A DNA stretch of 64,000 bases from Mycolicibacterium pulveris (GTDB taxonomy: Bacteria; Actinomycetota; Actinomycetes; Mycobacteriales; Mycobacteriaceae): NCBI RefSeq assembly GCF_010725725.1, contig NZ_AP022599.1, positions 1,488,001-1,552,000 of the forward strand, written 5' to 3'. The position numbers and the translations under genes were made by a program. Below, in pieces: positions 54,566 through 63,268 of this stretch (the stretch's first letter is position 1; the number at the start of each line of letters is the position of its first letter). The notes under the pieces are model-generated. The model did no database searches and was not told where the DNA came from. It worked only from the letters and a program-made list of their open reading frames with translations.

Positions 54566-55613
54566 TGGCCATGTTCCTGCACTTCGGGGTGTAACGCGCC
54601 TTGTTGCCGGGGGTGGCGGCGTCCACGATGATCGGCACCACGTCGTTGAGGCCGGGGAAGAATCCTTGGATATTCAGGTCACATGCGTAGGCGTTGGCGA
54701 AGGAGCCTTCGCTGGTGATGCGTGCAAAGCCCTTCAGCAGCAACGGGAGGTTGGCGCCGGTAAATGCCAGCTGGTTCTCCAGACCGACCATGTGCGCCGC
54801 GAACCCCGGTTCGCGGGTGACCATTTCCTTCAGCGACGGGTACACCTCGTCGGAGATCGTCGACAATTGCCGCACCACCTTCGCGATCGAACTCATCGAC
54901 GCCACCAATTCGGGGCGTCGCGCGTCGAAGGTCGACACCACCGTGCGGGCTTCGCCGATGATGTGGTCGAGGTCGTCGTTGTGCCGGGCGAGGTTGGCCA
55001 CCACGACGTTCAGGTCAGTGATCACCTCACCGAGTTGCTCGTCCTGACCGGCGAACGACTCGGTGAGCTGGCTGGTCTGGTCCACCAGGGCGGTGATGGA
55101 CCCCTTGTCGCCCTGCAGCGATTGGATGACACCCTTGGTCAAGTTGTCGGCGTGCTTGGGGTCGAGAACGCTGAACAGTGGCTCGTACCCGTTGAGCAGC
55201 CGGCCGACATCGAACGACGGGTCGGTGCGCTCGACGGGGATGACGCTGCCGGGCTTCAGCGGGCCCGGGTCACCGAGATTGCCCAGCGACAGACCGAGAT
55301 ATCGCTGGCCGACGATGTTCTGGTAGGTGACCGAGGCAACGGTGGTGCCCAGCACCTGCTGGTCGCTTTGCACCACGAAGGACACCTTGGCGTGTTTGCC
55401 TTGCAGCTCAATGCTTTCCACCCGGCCCACCCGCACACCGGCCATCCGCACGTCGTCGCCCTCACGCAACCCGAACACATCGGTGAACATCGCGGCATAG
55501 GGCACGGTCCGGCCGGCCACGTCTCGACGCAGCGTGACGTACACCAGCCAGGTCAGCGTGATCGCGACCACCATGAACAGCGACAGGCCGATCAGCGCTC
55601 CGCGGTACTTCAT
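54558..55613 (-). CDS. mceB: MceB, mce operon 2
   Basis: 351 residues. Membrane helix about 5-25, MCE domain (VFGLREGDDVRMAGVRVGRV), then IVGQRYLGLSLGNLGDPG and VIPVERTDPSFDVGRLLNGY as in the first MceB. ATG overlaps the mceA stop by four bases. Confidence 0.92.
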   Translation of the reverse strand: MKYRGALIGLSLFMVVAITLTWLVYVTLRRDVAGRTVPYAAMFTDVFGLREGDDVRMAGVRVGRVESIELQGKHAKVSFVVQSDQQVLGTTVASVTYQNIVGQRYLGLSLGNLGDPGPLKPGSVIPVERTDPSFDVGRLLNGYEPLFSVLDPKHADNLTKGVIQSLQGDKGSITALVDQTSQLTESFAGQDEQLGEVITDLNVVVANLARHNDDLDHIIGEARTVVSTFDARRPELVASMSSIAKVVRQLSTISDEVYPSLKEMVTREPGFAAHMVGLENQLAFTGANLPLLLKGFARITSEGSFANAYACDLNIQGFFPGLNDVVPIIVDAATPGNKARYTPKCRNMANG

Positions 55614-57262
55614 CGGGCCTCCTGGTCAAGCGAGACGGTCGTGCCACGGGCTACCGGTCCGAGCAGCAACTGGGTCGCCGTGGTGGCCGGCTGGCCGGTG
55701 ATGACGGACAGCTGGTTGCGTTCCTGTCGGCTACCAACGGGTCCGACGTTCCCGCCGAAGGCCGCCGGCTGAGCCGGCGTTATAGCAGGAGCCGGCTGAG
55801 CCGGCGTTATAACAGGAGCCGGCGCGGCTTCGGCGGGCAACGGACCGGATGGCTGCGGAGCTACCGGCCCGGCAGGTGGGGCTGGCGGATCCCATGGTTT
55901 GGGCGCGACCGGTGCCGGTGGGGATTGGATCACCGGCGGCTGTGGCGTTGGTTCCAGCGCCGGGTTGGCCGATCCGGGTACCGGTGGCGACGGCGAAACT
56001 CCCGGTGGCAGAGGTGGATTCGGATCAGCCAGGTTTGGGTACGGGTTGACCAGCGGTGGCCCGACGGCAACCAGGTTGCCGTTCTCCCCCAATACCGTGC
56101 CGGGCGGGGGCGCCAGGTCCTTCGGAGGCTGATAGTTCTGTGGTAGCAGCGTATCCGGGAGGGGCGGCCGCACCGGAACCAATGGCGCGGTGTAACAGCT
56201 CGGGCCCTTGAGTTCGCCGTACTGCGGGCAATCGGCACGGGTATAGGTGTAGGTCGGCGTGAACGACAGGTTCACCCGCATGTTGCCGATGTCGCGGTCA
56301 TGCATCCACACCTCGTCGAAGAACTTGTCGGACAGCTCGTTCAGCTTGACGAAGGCCGGCACCCAGTGGCGCGAGGTATCCGCCAGGTTGCCGACCACCG
56401 GGGTCAGCTCCGAGCTGATCTTGACCATTCGGTCGGTGTGGTTGTTCAGCGCGGTGTGAGTGGTGTTCATGGTGTGGATACCGCCGTTGACCAGCGTGTC
56501 GAGCTGGGCCCGCTGCTCGACCAGCACCTGCATCGGTTGCACCGCCTTCTGCAGCGCGTCGAACAGTTCCGGTGTGGTCTGCTGCAGTCCGACGGCCGCA
56601 TCGGTGAGCGCCGACACCGTCGTCGAGTCCGGCCCGGTGGCCACAATCGCGTCGACATCATCGATGAGCCGGTCCAGTTGGGCGCCGGCGGCCAGCAACT
56701 CGGTGCGGCGGTCCTCGGTGGCCTCGTTGATCGCGGCCAGGATGCCGATGGTTTTGTCTTCGCGACCCCGCCCGGTGGCGGCCAGGATGTCGCGCAGCTT
56801 GCTGATCGTCGTCTGGAACAACACGGTCGGCAGCTCGGTGTCCTCCGGAATGTGCGCGCCCGCACGGATCGGCGGCCCGTCGCCGTTGTCGACCAGCTGC
56901 ACCGACGACACCGCGAACACGTTGCTGGGCACCACCCGCGCGGTGACGTTGGCCGGTATCGAGCGGGCGTAATGCGGGTCCAGGTTGATGTGGACGTAGT
57001 TCGGGTTGCCGTCCGCGGCCGGGGTGACGCTGTCGACCGTGCCGACCAGCACGCCGTGGTACTTGACATCCGACCGCTGGGGCAGGCCGTCACCGACGTT
57101 GACGAGGTCCGCGACGACCCGGACGAACGGATCGAGCCGCCCGGTCGACTTGACCAGCAGGGCCGTCGAAATCACCCCTAGCACAAGGAGAACCACGAGC
57201 CCGCCGACCAGCAGCTGCCGGTCGTTGGGGCCGCGCCCGTCCAGGTCGAAGGAATTCGCCAC
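55610..57262 (-). CDS. mceA: MceA with extended proline-rich tail, mce operon 2
   Basis: 550 residues, about 100 longer than the MceA of operon 1. Membrane helix about 16-38, MCE domain (NVGDGLPQRSDVKYHGVLVG), helical needle region to about 330, then a Pro-rich tail of about 170 residues that holds a nine-residue tandem repeat (PAPxITPAQ) and ends with GGNVGPVGSRQERNQL and LLLGPVARG, the same tail motifs as the first MceA. GTG start directly follows the yrbEB stop. Confidence 0.92.
   Translation of the reverse strand: MANSFDLDGRGPNDRQLLVGGLVVLLVLGVISTALLVKSTGRLDPFVRVVADLVNVGDGLPQRSDVKYHGVLVGTVDSVTPAADGNPNYVHINLDPHYARSIPANVTARVVPSNVFAVSSVQLVDNGDGPPIRAGAHIPEDTELPTVLFQTTISKLRDILAATGRGREDKTIGILAAINEATEDRRTELLAAGAQLDRLIDDVDAIVATGPDSTTVSALTDAAVGLQQTTPELFDALQKAVQPMQVLVEQRAQLDTLVNGGIHTMNTTHTALNNHTDRMVKISSELTPVVGNLADTSRHWVPAFVKLNELSDKFFDEVWMHDRDIGNMRVNLSFTPTYTYTRADCPQYGELKGPSCYTAPLVPVRPPLPDTLLPQNYQPPKDLAPPPGTVLGENGNLVAVGPPLVNPYPNLADPNPPLPPGVSPSPPVPGSANPALEPTPQPPVIQSPPAPVAPKPWDPPAPPAGPVAPQPSGPLPAEAAPAPVITPAQPAPAITPAQPAAFGGNVGPVGSRQERNQLSVITGQPATTATQLLLGPVARGTTVSLDQEAR
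55764..55823 (-). repeat. 27-bp tandem repeat within mceA
   Basis: Two copies of a 27-bp unit (55764-55790 and 55791-55817, one difference) plus six further bases. In frame, it encodes a nine-residue repeat in the proline-rich tail of MceA; a site where repeat number could vary between strains. Confidence 0.85.
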
Positions 57263-58117
57263 CTAGCCCCCGAACCTCGCTCCGGAGTCGACGTTCCACA
57301 GCGCCATGGTGAGCAGCATGTTGACGATGATCACCACGGTGATGCTGGCCCGCATCGCATGGCCGGCGGCGACGCCCACACCCTCGGGGCCGCCGGCGGC
57401 GTAAAAGCCGTAGTAGCACTGGATCGTCGTGGCGATCCACACGAAGATGATGGCCTTCAGCAACGAGTACAAGATGTCCTGGCCCGACAGCATCAACGTG
57501 AAGTAGTGCAGATACGAACCCGTCGCGCCGCCGCTGATGACGCGCACCACCACTTGGGTGGTCAGATAACTGACCGCCAGGCACACGACGTAGAGCGGGA
57601 TGACGGCGACCACCGAGGCCATCAGCCGGGTGGTCACCAGGTACGGCACCGGGCGGATCGCCAGGGACTCCAGCGCGTCGATCTCCTCGGCGATCCGCAT
57701 GGACCCCAGCTGTGCGGTGAACCGGCAGCCCGCCTGGGTGGCGAACGCCAGCGACAACGCGATCGGGGCCAGCTCGCGGGTGTTGACCAGCGAGGAGATG
57801 ATGCCCGTCGCCGGGCCAAGGCCCAGCAGGTCGAGGAAGTTGTACCCCTCGATGCCGACGAGCGCACCGACGGTGACGCCCAGCACGATCGCCACCCCGG
57901 CGGTACCGCCGCCCACCACCAAAGAGCCGTTACCCCAGGCGATGTCGGACAGCAGACGCACGAATTCGGCGCGATAATGCCGTAGCGCCAACGGGATTGC
58001 CGCGATCGCGCGGACGAAGAACACCAGCATGTGGCCGAGCCGGCCGATCGGCGGGGTGGCCTTCTGGTAGAGGCGGACGAAGGGCGCCAGCAGCGGCGGT
58101 ACGAAAGTCGACGCCAT
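57263..58117 (-). CDS. yrbEB: YrbEB permease, mce operon 2
   Basis: 284 residues, MlaE/YrbE family. TQAGCRFTAQLGSMRIAEEI, DALESLAIRPVPYL and GVGVAAGHAMRASITV. Pairs with YrbEA as the permease of the second Mce importer. Its ATG is one base after the yrbEA stop. Confidence 0.92.
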   Translation of the reverse strand: MASTFVPPLLAPFVRLYQKATPPIGRLGHMLVFFVRAIAAIPLALRHYRAEFVRLLSDIAWGNGSLVVGGGTAGVAIVLGVTVGALVGIEGYNFLDLLGLGPATGIISSLVNTRELAPIALSLAFATQAGCRFTAQLGSMRIAEEIDALESLAIRPVPYLVTTRLMASVVAVIPLYVVCLAVSYLTTQVVVRVISGGATGSYLHYFTLMLSGQDILYSLLKAIIFVWIATTIQCYYGFYAAGGPEGVGVAAGHAMRASITVVIIVNMLLTMALWNVDSGARFGG

Positions 58118-58118
58118 C

Positions 58119-58955
58119 TCAGAGCCCGACCCGGGGGAACAACATGATGTAGAGCTGGCTGATCGCGACGTTGACGACCATGAGAACGAGAATCGACTCG
58201 ACCACCGCGGCGTTCACCGAGTTCGCCACCCCGGTCGGCCCGCCCTTGGTCGACATCCCCTTCTGGCAGGACACCACCGCGACGATCGCCCCGAAGATGA
58301 CGGCCTTGACCAGCGCCACGATCATGTCCCCGGTGGTGGTGAACGCGGCGAAGGTGGCGACGAAGCTGCCCGGGGCACCGTTTTGGAAGTACACGTTGAA
58401 CAGGTAGCTGGCCAGAAAGCCGACGAAGCACACCACGCCGGTGAGCGCCACGCCGATCATGATGGCCGCGGCGAACCTGGGCACCACCAGGCGCCGGATC
58501 ACGGAAACACCCATCACCTCCATCGCCTCGGTCTCCTCGCGCATCTTGCGGGAACCGAGATCCGCTGTGATCGCCGAACCGACGGCGGCGGCCATCAGGA
58601 TCGCCGCGGTCAGTGAGGCGGCCTGACGGATCACCGCCAGACCGCTGGCCGCGCCTGCCAGTGACGTGGCGCCGACCTGGCCGGCGAGCAATGCGAACTG
58701 AATCGACAGGGTGACTCCGATGGGCAGGGCCACCAGCACCGTCGGCAGCACGGCGGTGCCCGCCATGAACGCGGCTTGGCGGATGAACTCCCACCACTGG
58801 AACCGGCCGGTGAAAAGATCGACGAAGAAGTACTGCACCGTGCGCACCGCGAGCACGAACTGGTCGCCGGCGGTCGCCAGCGCTGCCACGGGGTGACGTT
58901 TGACGTAGCCACCGGCCCAGTCGCCGATGACCTCGACGCTGTCACTACGCGCCAT
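58119..58955 (-). CDS. yrbEA: YrbEA permease, mce operon 2
   Basis: 278 residues, MlaE/YrbE family: VLVALPIGVTLSIQFALLAG, QVGATSLAGAASGLAVIRQA, ITADLGSRKMREETEAMEV, KGMSTKGGPTGVANSVN. First gene of the second mce operon, with its own promoter region upstream (58956-59342), unlike the first operon where catabolic genes precede yrbEA. Confidence 0.93.
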   Translation of the reverse strand: MARSDSVEVIGDWAGGYVKRHPVAALATAGDQFVLAVRTVQYFFVDLFTGRFQWWEFIRQAAFMAGTAVLPTVLVALPIGVTLSIQFALLAGQVGATSLAGAASGLAVIRQAASLTAAILMAAAVGSAITADLGSRKMREETEAMEVMGVSVIRRLVVPRFAAAIMIGVALTGVVCFVGFLASYLFNVYFQNGAPGSFVATFAAFTTTGDMIVALVKAVIFGAIVAVVSCQKGMSTKGGPTGVANSVNAAVVESILVLMVVNVAISQLYIMLFPRVGL

Positions 58956-59342
58956 AGTTACGAACCGTCATTAACTTATTGCCTCGCGTCTGTGTCCGCC
59001 GCATCCCCAAGTCTGCGGGTAAAAGCAGCATATTCACTTGACTTCGCCGTATAGACGTGACCAACCGCGGTGGTGGTCCACCCTGGGCTCCAGTGGCCCC
59101 ACCGCAGTAGTGATGAGTATGCACATTTACTAATGCCGAGTCTGCAGAATTGCGGAATACCCACCGCGGCGACGAGCCGGGCATGCTGACACGAGCGAAA
59201 GCGTGCGCTCAACCGGCATTTCCGGCGGCGCGGAATTGTCGTGGCCGTCAACGAGAGGTGTTTGCGGGTTGGCCGTTCCCGCGAGCCCGCCTTTGTGGGG
59301 CACCGGGGGGGGCATTCTGGAACACGTTCTAGTGTGATGGCC
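58956..59342. promoter_or_regulatory. divergent control region of mce operon 2 and the fadD8-like gene
   Basis: 387 bases without a convincing gene. AT-rich start (CATTAACTTATTGCC) near yrbEA; an 11-bp palindrome GGTGGTCCACC at 59072-59082; a loose dyad TAGTGATG (59108) ... CATTTACTA (59124); and a KstR-type box at 59318-59331. The plus-strand frame open from 59241 and minus-strand frames here show no coding character. Confidence 0.6.
59318..59331 (+). promoter_or_regulatory. KstR-type operator
   Basis: TGGAACACGTTCTA fits the published KstR consensus TNNAACNNGTTNNA (cholesterol regulon repressor) at every fixed position. It overlaps a possible -10 (TAGTGT, 59330-59335) of the acyl-CoA ligase. 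Confidence 0.7.
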
Positions 59343-60968
59343 ATGGTTAACTCCTCGCACGAGCGCTCGTCGGTAGACCTGTTGCGTCACCCCCTGCACT
59401 CCGGACACCTCACCGTGGGCGCGCTGAAGCGGAACAAGGACAAACCGGTGCTGTTCCTCGGGGACACCACGCTGACCGGCGGCGAGCTCGCCGACCGCAT
59501 CAGCCAGTACATCCAGGCGTTCGAGGCGCTGGGCGCGGGCAGCGGAACGGCGGTGGGCCTGCTGTCGCTGAACCGCCCCGAGGTGCTGATGATCATCGGC
59601 GCCGGCCAGACCCAGGGCTACCGTCGCACCGCACTACATCCTCTCGGTTCGCTGGACGACCACGCCTACGTGCTCGACGACGCCGGCGTCTCGTCGCTGA
59701 TCATCGACCCGGTGCCGATGTTCGTCGAGCGCGCGATCGGGCTGTTGGAGAAGGTGCCGTCGCTCAAACAGATCCTGACGATCGGTCCGGTGCCGCAGGC
59801 GCTGACGGGCGTCGCGGTGGACCTGACCGCCGAGGCCGAGAAGTACCCGCCGCGCCCGCTGGCCGCGGCGGATCTGCCGCCGGATCACATCGGCGGGATG
59901 GCCTACACCGGCGGCACCACGGGCAAGCCCAAGGGCGTGATCGGCACGGTGCAGTCGATCACCACAATGACGACGATCCAGCTGGCCGAGTGGGAATGGC
60001 CCGAGCACCCGAAATTCCTGATGTGCACGCCGCTTTCGCACGCCGGGGCGGCGTTTTTCGTGCCGACCATCGTCAAGGGCGGCGAAATGGTGGTGCTGTC
60101 CAAGTTCGACCCGGCCGAGGTGCTGCGGGTGATCGAGGAGCAGCGCATCACCGCCACCATGCTGGTGCCGTCGATGATCTACGCGTTGCTGGACCACCCG
60201 GATTCGCACACCCGCGACCTGTCCTCGCTCGAGACGGTGTACTACGGTGCGTCGGCGATGAACCCGGTGCGCCTGGCCGAGGCGATCCGCCGCTTCGGGC
60301 CGATCTTCGCCCAGTACTACGGCCAGTCCGAGGCCCCGATGGTGATCACGTATCTGGCCAAGGGCGACCACGACGAGAAGCGGTTGACCTCCTGCGGGCG
60401 CCCGACGCTGTTCGCGCGGGTGGCGCTGCTGGACTCCGACGGCAACCCGGTGCCCCAAGGTGAGGTCGGCGAGATCTGCGTGTCGGGCCCGCTGGTGTCC
60501 GGTGGCTACTGGAACAAGCCCGAGGCCACCGCGGAGACTTTTCGTGACGGCTGGATGCACACCGGCGATCTGGCCCGCGAGGACTCCGACGGCTTCTACT
60601 ACATCGTCGACCGGACCAAGGACATGATCGTCACCGGCGGGTTCAACGTGTTTCCGCGCGAGGTGGAAGACGTTGTGGCCGAACATCCTTCGGTCGCACA
60701 GGTGTGCGTGATCGGCACGCCGGACGAGAAGTGGGGCGAGGCGGTGACGGCGGTGGTGGTGCTGCGGCCCGAGGCCGAGCGGTCCGAGGAGGCGATCGCG
60801 CGGATGACCGCCGAGATCCAGGCCGCGGTCAAGGAGCGCAAGGGTTCGGTGCAGTCGCCCAAGCAGGTGATCGTGGTCGACTCGGTGCCGGTGACTGCGC
60901 TGGGCAAGCCCGACAAGAAGGCGGTGCGCGCACAATTCTGGAAGGACGCCGACCGCGCCGTCGGCTGA
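59343..60968 (+). CDS. fadD8: acyl-CoA ligase, FadD8-like
   Basis: 541 residues from ATG 59343; ATG 59337 is two codons earlier. ANL motifs: AYTGGTTGKPKGVIGT, YYGQSEAPMV, HTGDLAREDSDGFYYIVDRT, KDMIVTGGFNVFPREVE and ALGKPDKKAVR. Place in the menC-side of the block and sequence as remembered point to M. tuberculosis FadD8 (Rv0551c). A KstR-type box over its promoter suggests induction with cholesterol use. TAGTGT seven bases before 59343 suits a leaderless mRNA. Confidence 0.85.
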   Translation: MVNSSHERSSVDLLRHPLHSGHLTVGALKRNKDKPVLFLGDTTLTGGELADRISQYIQAFEALGAGSGTAVGLLSLNRPEVLMIIGAGQTQGYRRTALHPLGSLDDHAYVLDDAGVSSLIIDPVPMFVERAIGLLEKVPSLKQILTIGPVPQALTGVAVDLTAEAEKYPPRPLAAADLPPDHIGGMAYTGGTTGKPKGVIGTVQSITTMTTIQLAEWEWPEHPKFLMCTPLSHAGAAFFVPTIVKGGEMVVLSKFDPAEVLRVIEEQRITATMLVPSMIYALLDHPDSHTRDLSSLETVYYGASAMNPVRLAEAIRRFGPIFAQYYGQSEAPMVITYLAKGDHDEKRLTSCGRPTLFARVALLDSDGNPVPQGEVGEICVSGPLVSGGYWNKPEATAETFRDGWMHTGDLAREDSDGFYYIVDRTKDMIVTGGFNVFPREVEDVVAEHPSVAQVCVIGTPDEKWGEAVTAVVVLRPEAERSEEAIARMTAEIQAAVKERKGSVQSPKQVIVVDSVPVTALGKPDKKAVRAQFWKDADRAVG

Positions 60969-60980
60969 GCCCTTTTGGCG

Positions 60981-61038
60981 CGAGCGTGCGTGTCTGAGGC
61001 CGACACGCCGACAAAATCCGCGAGTTTGCGCACGCTCA
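60981..61038 (-). repeat. 58-bp palindromic element, family B copy 1
   Basis: GAGCGTGCG and CGCACGCTC arms. Its reverse complement matches 62348-62405 at 53 of 58 positions. Lies 12 bases after the fadD8-like stop. Confidence 0.85.
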
Positions 61039-61057
61039 CGGGAGAGGGTGACCCTCG

Positions 61058-62329
61058 ATGACAGACGACGGGTGGGTGCGCGGTGACTATCTCGGCCTCG
61101 ACATGCCCGCGCACGCCGACGCCCTGCGCCGCGGCGGCGCATCATTTCTCACCGAGGCGTTTCGGCGGTCGGGGGCACTGACAGCGGGCAACACAGTCCT
61201 TGCGATCACCGACCTGCGTGAGTTCCGCGGCGGCAGCACCGGTCGCAAGGCGATGCTGTCGGTCGACTACGACGGCACGGTACGCTTGCCGACCGATCTG
61301 TTCGTCAAGTTCTCCCGCGACTTCGGCGACCCCGCACGCGACCGCGGCCGCACCCAGATGGAGTTCGAGGTGCGCTTCGCGTTGCTGTCACGCATGCCGG
61401 ATTTTCCGATCACCGTGCCTCGCTGCCTGTTCGCCGACTACCACGCGCCGTCGGGCACCGGGCTGCTGATCACTGAGCGAATCCCCTACGGCACCAACGG
61501 TATCGAACCCCACTATGACAAGTGCATGGACTACACCATGCCGGATCCGCTGGCCCACTACGAGGCCCTGCTGGGTGCGCTCGGCCAGCTCGCGGGGGCC
61601 GGCAAGGCGGGCCGACTGCCGCAAGAACTCGTCGAGCAGTTCCCCGTCGACATGGAGCGGCTGTCGGTCGGGGAACGCGCGCCGTACACTGCCGATCAAC
61701 TCCAGCGCCGGGTCGACCGGCTCGCCGAGTTCGCCGTCGCGCACCCGTCCCTGCTACCGGACAACGTCCGCGAGCCGGAATTCCTTGCGCGGCTGCGTAA
61801 TGAGGTGGCCCGCTTCCCGGACCGGGAGAAGGACATCTGGCGACACCTTGCCGACGATCCCGATTACGTCGCGCTGTGTCACTGGAACGCCAGCGTCGAC
61901 AACGCCTGGTTCTGGCGACGTCCGGACGGGCACCTCGAATGCGGGCTGCTGGACTGGGGTTGCGTCGGCCAGATGAACCTGGCGATGGTGCTCTGGGGTG
62001 CGATGTGCAGCGCGGAGACCCAGATGTGGGATCAGCACTTCGATGCGCTGCTCGAGCACTTTCTCGCCGAGTTCCGTTCGGCGGGAGGGCCGGCGCTCGA
62101 GGCGGCCACGGTCACACGGCACCTGCTGCTGTACGTCGCGGTGATGGGGCTGGCGTGGTTGCTCGATGTGCCGTCGTACCTGCTGAAGCTGCTCCCCGAA
62201 CCGGTTTCCGATCGGTTCGACGCGCGGATCGCCGGCGACGAGCAGGCCCGCAGCCGCTTGTTGATGACGACCAACTTCCTCAACCTGTGGGCGACGACCG
62301 ACGTCGCCGGTGCGCTGGATGCGATTTGA
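61058..62329 (+). CDS. aminoglycoside-phosphotransferase-fold protein with altered catalytic motif
   Basis: 423 residues resembling the APH/choline-kinase fold. A lysine region LFVKFSRDFGD, then the catalytic-loop equivalent CHWNASVDN followed by LLDWGCVGQMN. In active kinases the loop is HxDxxxxN; here Asp is Asn (HWNxxxDN), while the second metal Asp (LLDWG) is kept. It may be a pseudokinase or use another base. It is bracketed by inverted 58-bp repeats. Confidence 0.75.
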   Translation: MTDDGWVRGDYLGLDMPAHADALRRGGASFLTEAFRRSGALTAGNTVLAITDLREFRGGSTGRKAMLSVDYDGTVRLPTDLFVKFSRDFGDPARDRGRTQMEFEVRFALLSRMPDFPITVPRCLFADYHAPSGTGLLITERIPYGTNGIEPHYDKCMDYTMPDPLAHYEALLGALGQLAGAGKAGRLPQELVEQFPVDMERLSVGERAPYTADQLQRRVDRLAEFAVAHPSLLPDNVREPEFLARLRNEVARFPDREKDIWRHLADDPDYVALCHWNASVDNAWFWRRPDGHLECGLLDWGCVGQMNLAMVLWGAMCSAETQMWDQHFDALLEHFLAEFRSAGGPALEAATVTRHLLLYVAVMGLAWLLDVPSYLLKLLPEPVSDRFDARIAGDEQARSRLLMTTNFLNLWATTDVAGALDAI

Positions 62330-62347
62330 CGCCGGGCCGCGCACCCG

Positions 62348-62405
62348 CGAGCGTGCGTAAACTCGCGGTTCTTGTCGGCGTGTCGCCCTCAGACACGCAC
62401 GCTCG
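62348..62405 (+). repeat. 58-bp palindromic element, family B copy 2
   Basis: Perfect ends CGAGCGTGCG and CGCACGCTCG. Opposite orientation to the copy at 60981-61038, between two convergent genes; likely bidirectional hairpin terminator. Confidence 0.85.
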
Positions 62406-62430
62406 CGCTTAAAGGAGCACCTAGAAGGTG

Positions 62431-63039
62431 CTACACGATGAGGTCGGCTTTGTGTCGGCCCGCCTCGATCCGGTCGGCGTTGGGTTCGTCGACCGCGTGG
62501 ACCCAGGACCGCGCCTGTTCCGCTGTCTTACCGAACTGCACGTGCCGCTTGATAAGTCGGCGGCGACGCTCGGCGGGGTCGACATCGAGGAACCACACCT
62601 CATCGAGCATCGCGCGCACGGCAGGCCACGGCTCGTCGTCGTCGAGGAGGTAGTTGCCCTCGGTGACGACCAACCGCGCATCGGGTGCGACGGGGATGCT
62701 GCCCGCGATCGGCTGCTCGAGGTCACGGTGAAACGCCGGCGCGTACACGGTGTGCGGCGGCTCTGCCCGAATCCGTTGCAGCAGGCTCAGATAGCCGTAT
62801 CCGTCGAAGGTGTCGATCGCGCCCTTGCGATCGAGCCGGCCCAGCCGCGTCAACTCGGCGTCGGCGAGATGAAAACCGTCCGCGGGCACATACACGGCAC
62901 CGTCGAACGCCGCCTCGACGTCCTCGGCGAGCGTCGACTTGCCCGCACCCGGCGCGCCGGTGATCCCGAGCAGACACCGGTGTTGCCGATCAAGACGACC
63001 CGCCACGCGCGCCGCGAGGTCGGGCGGCAACGGCGCCAT
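62431..63039 (-). CDS. P-loop nucleoside/nucleotide kinase-like protein (uridine kinase type)
   Basis: 202 residues. Walker A GITGAPGAGKSTLAEDV, substrate segment VYVPADGFHLADAEL, VVTEGNYLLDDDEPWP and an LID-like RRRLIKRHVQFGKTAEQARS. The pattern matches uridine/pantothenate kinase-like proteins; substrate uncertain. ATG overlaps the stop of the 69-residue gene (TGATG), so the two are translationally coupled. Confidence 0.85.
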   Translation of the reverse strand: MAPLPPDLAARVAGRLDRQHRCLLGITGAPGAGKSTLAEDVEAAFDGAVYVPADGFHLADAELTRLGRLDRKGAIDTFDGYGYLSLLQRIRAEPPHTVYAPAFHRDLEQPIAGSIPVAPDARLVVTEGNYLLDDDEPWPAVRAMLDEVWFLDVDPAERRRRLIKRHVQFGKTAEQARSWVHAVDEPNADRIEAGRHKADLIV

Positions 63040-63248
63040 CAGTCCAGCAGCGCGTCGATCTCCGCGGCCAGACGCGCGATACGCTCCCGTTCGCTGGGGA
63101 TCCCCCGGTTCTCCTCCGCGGCGCGCTGCCAGCCCAGCCGCCACATCCGCGCCACCACGCGGTCACCGATGCCCGCATACGGGTTGACCAGCGTGTGTGG
63201 GAACGCTTTGCGTCCCTCCCGGTAAGCAGTAACCAGTCGATGCGCCAT
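63039..63248 (-). CDS. small RMF-like protein
   Basis: 69 residues. AYREGRKAFPHTLVNPYAG followed by MWRLGWQRAAEEN resembles the NPY...W..GW..A layout of ribosome modulation factor, but the match is short. Likely cytoplasmic and basic. Coupled to the P-loop kinase gene downstream. Confidence 0.65.
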   Translation of the reverse strand: MAHRLVTAYREGRKAFPHTLVNPYAGIGDRVVARMWRLGWQRAAEENRGIPSERERIARLAAEIDALLD

Positions 63249-63268
63249 CGGTGACCACCTTCCCACCG

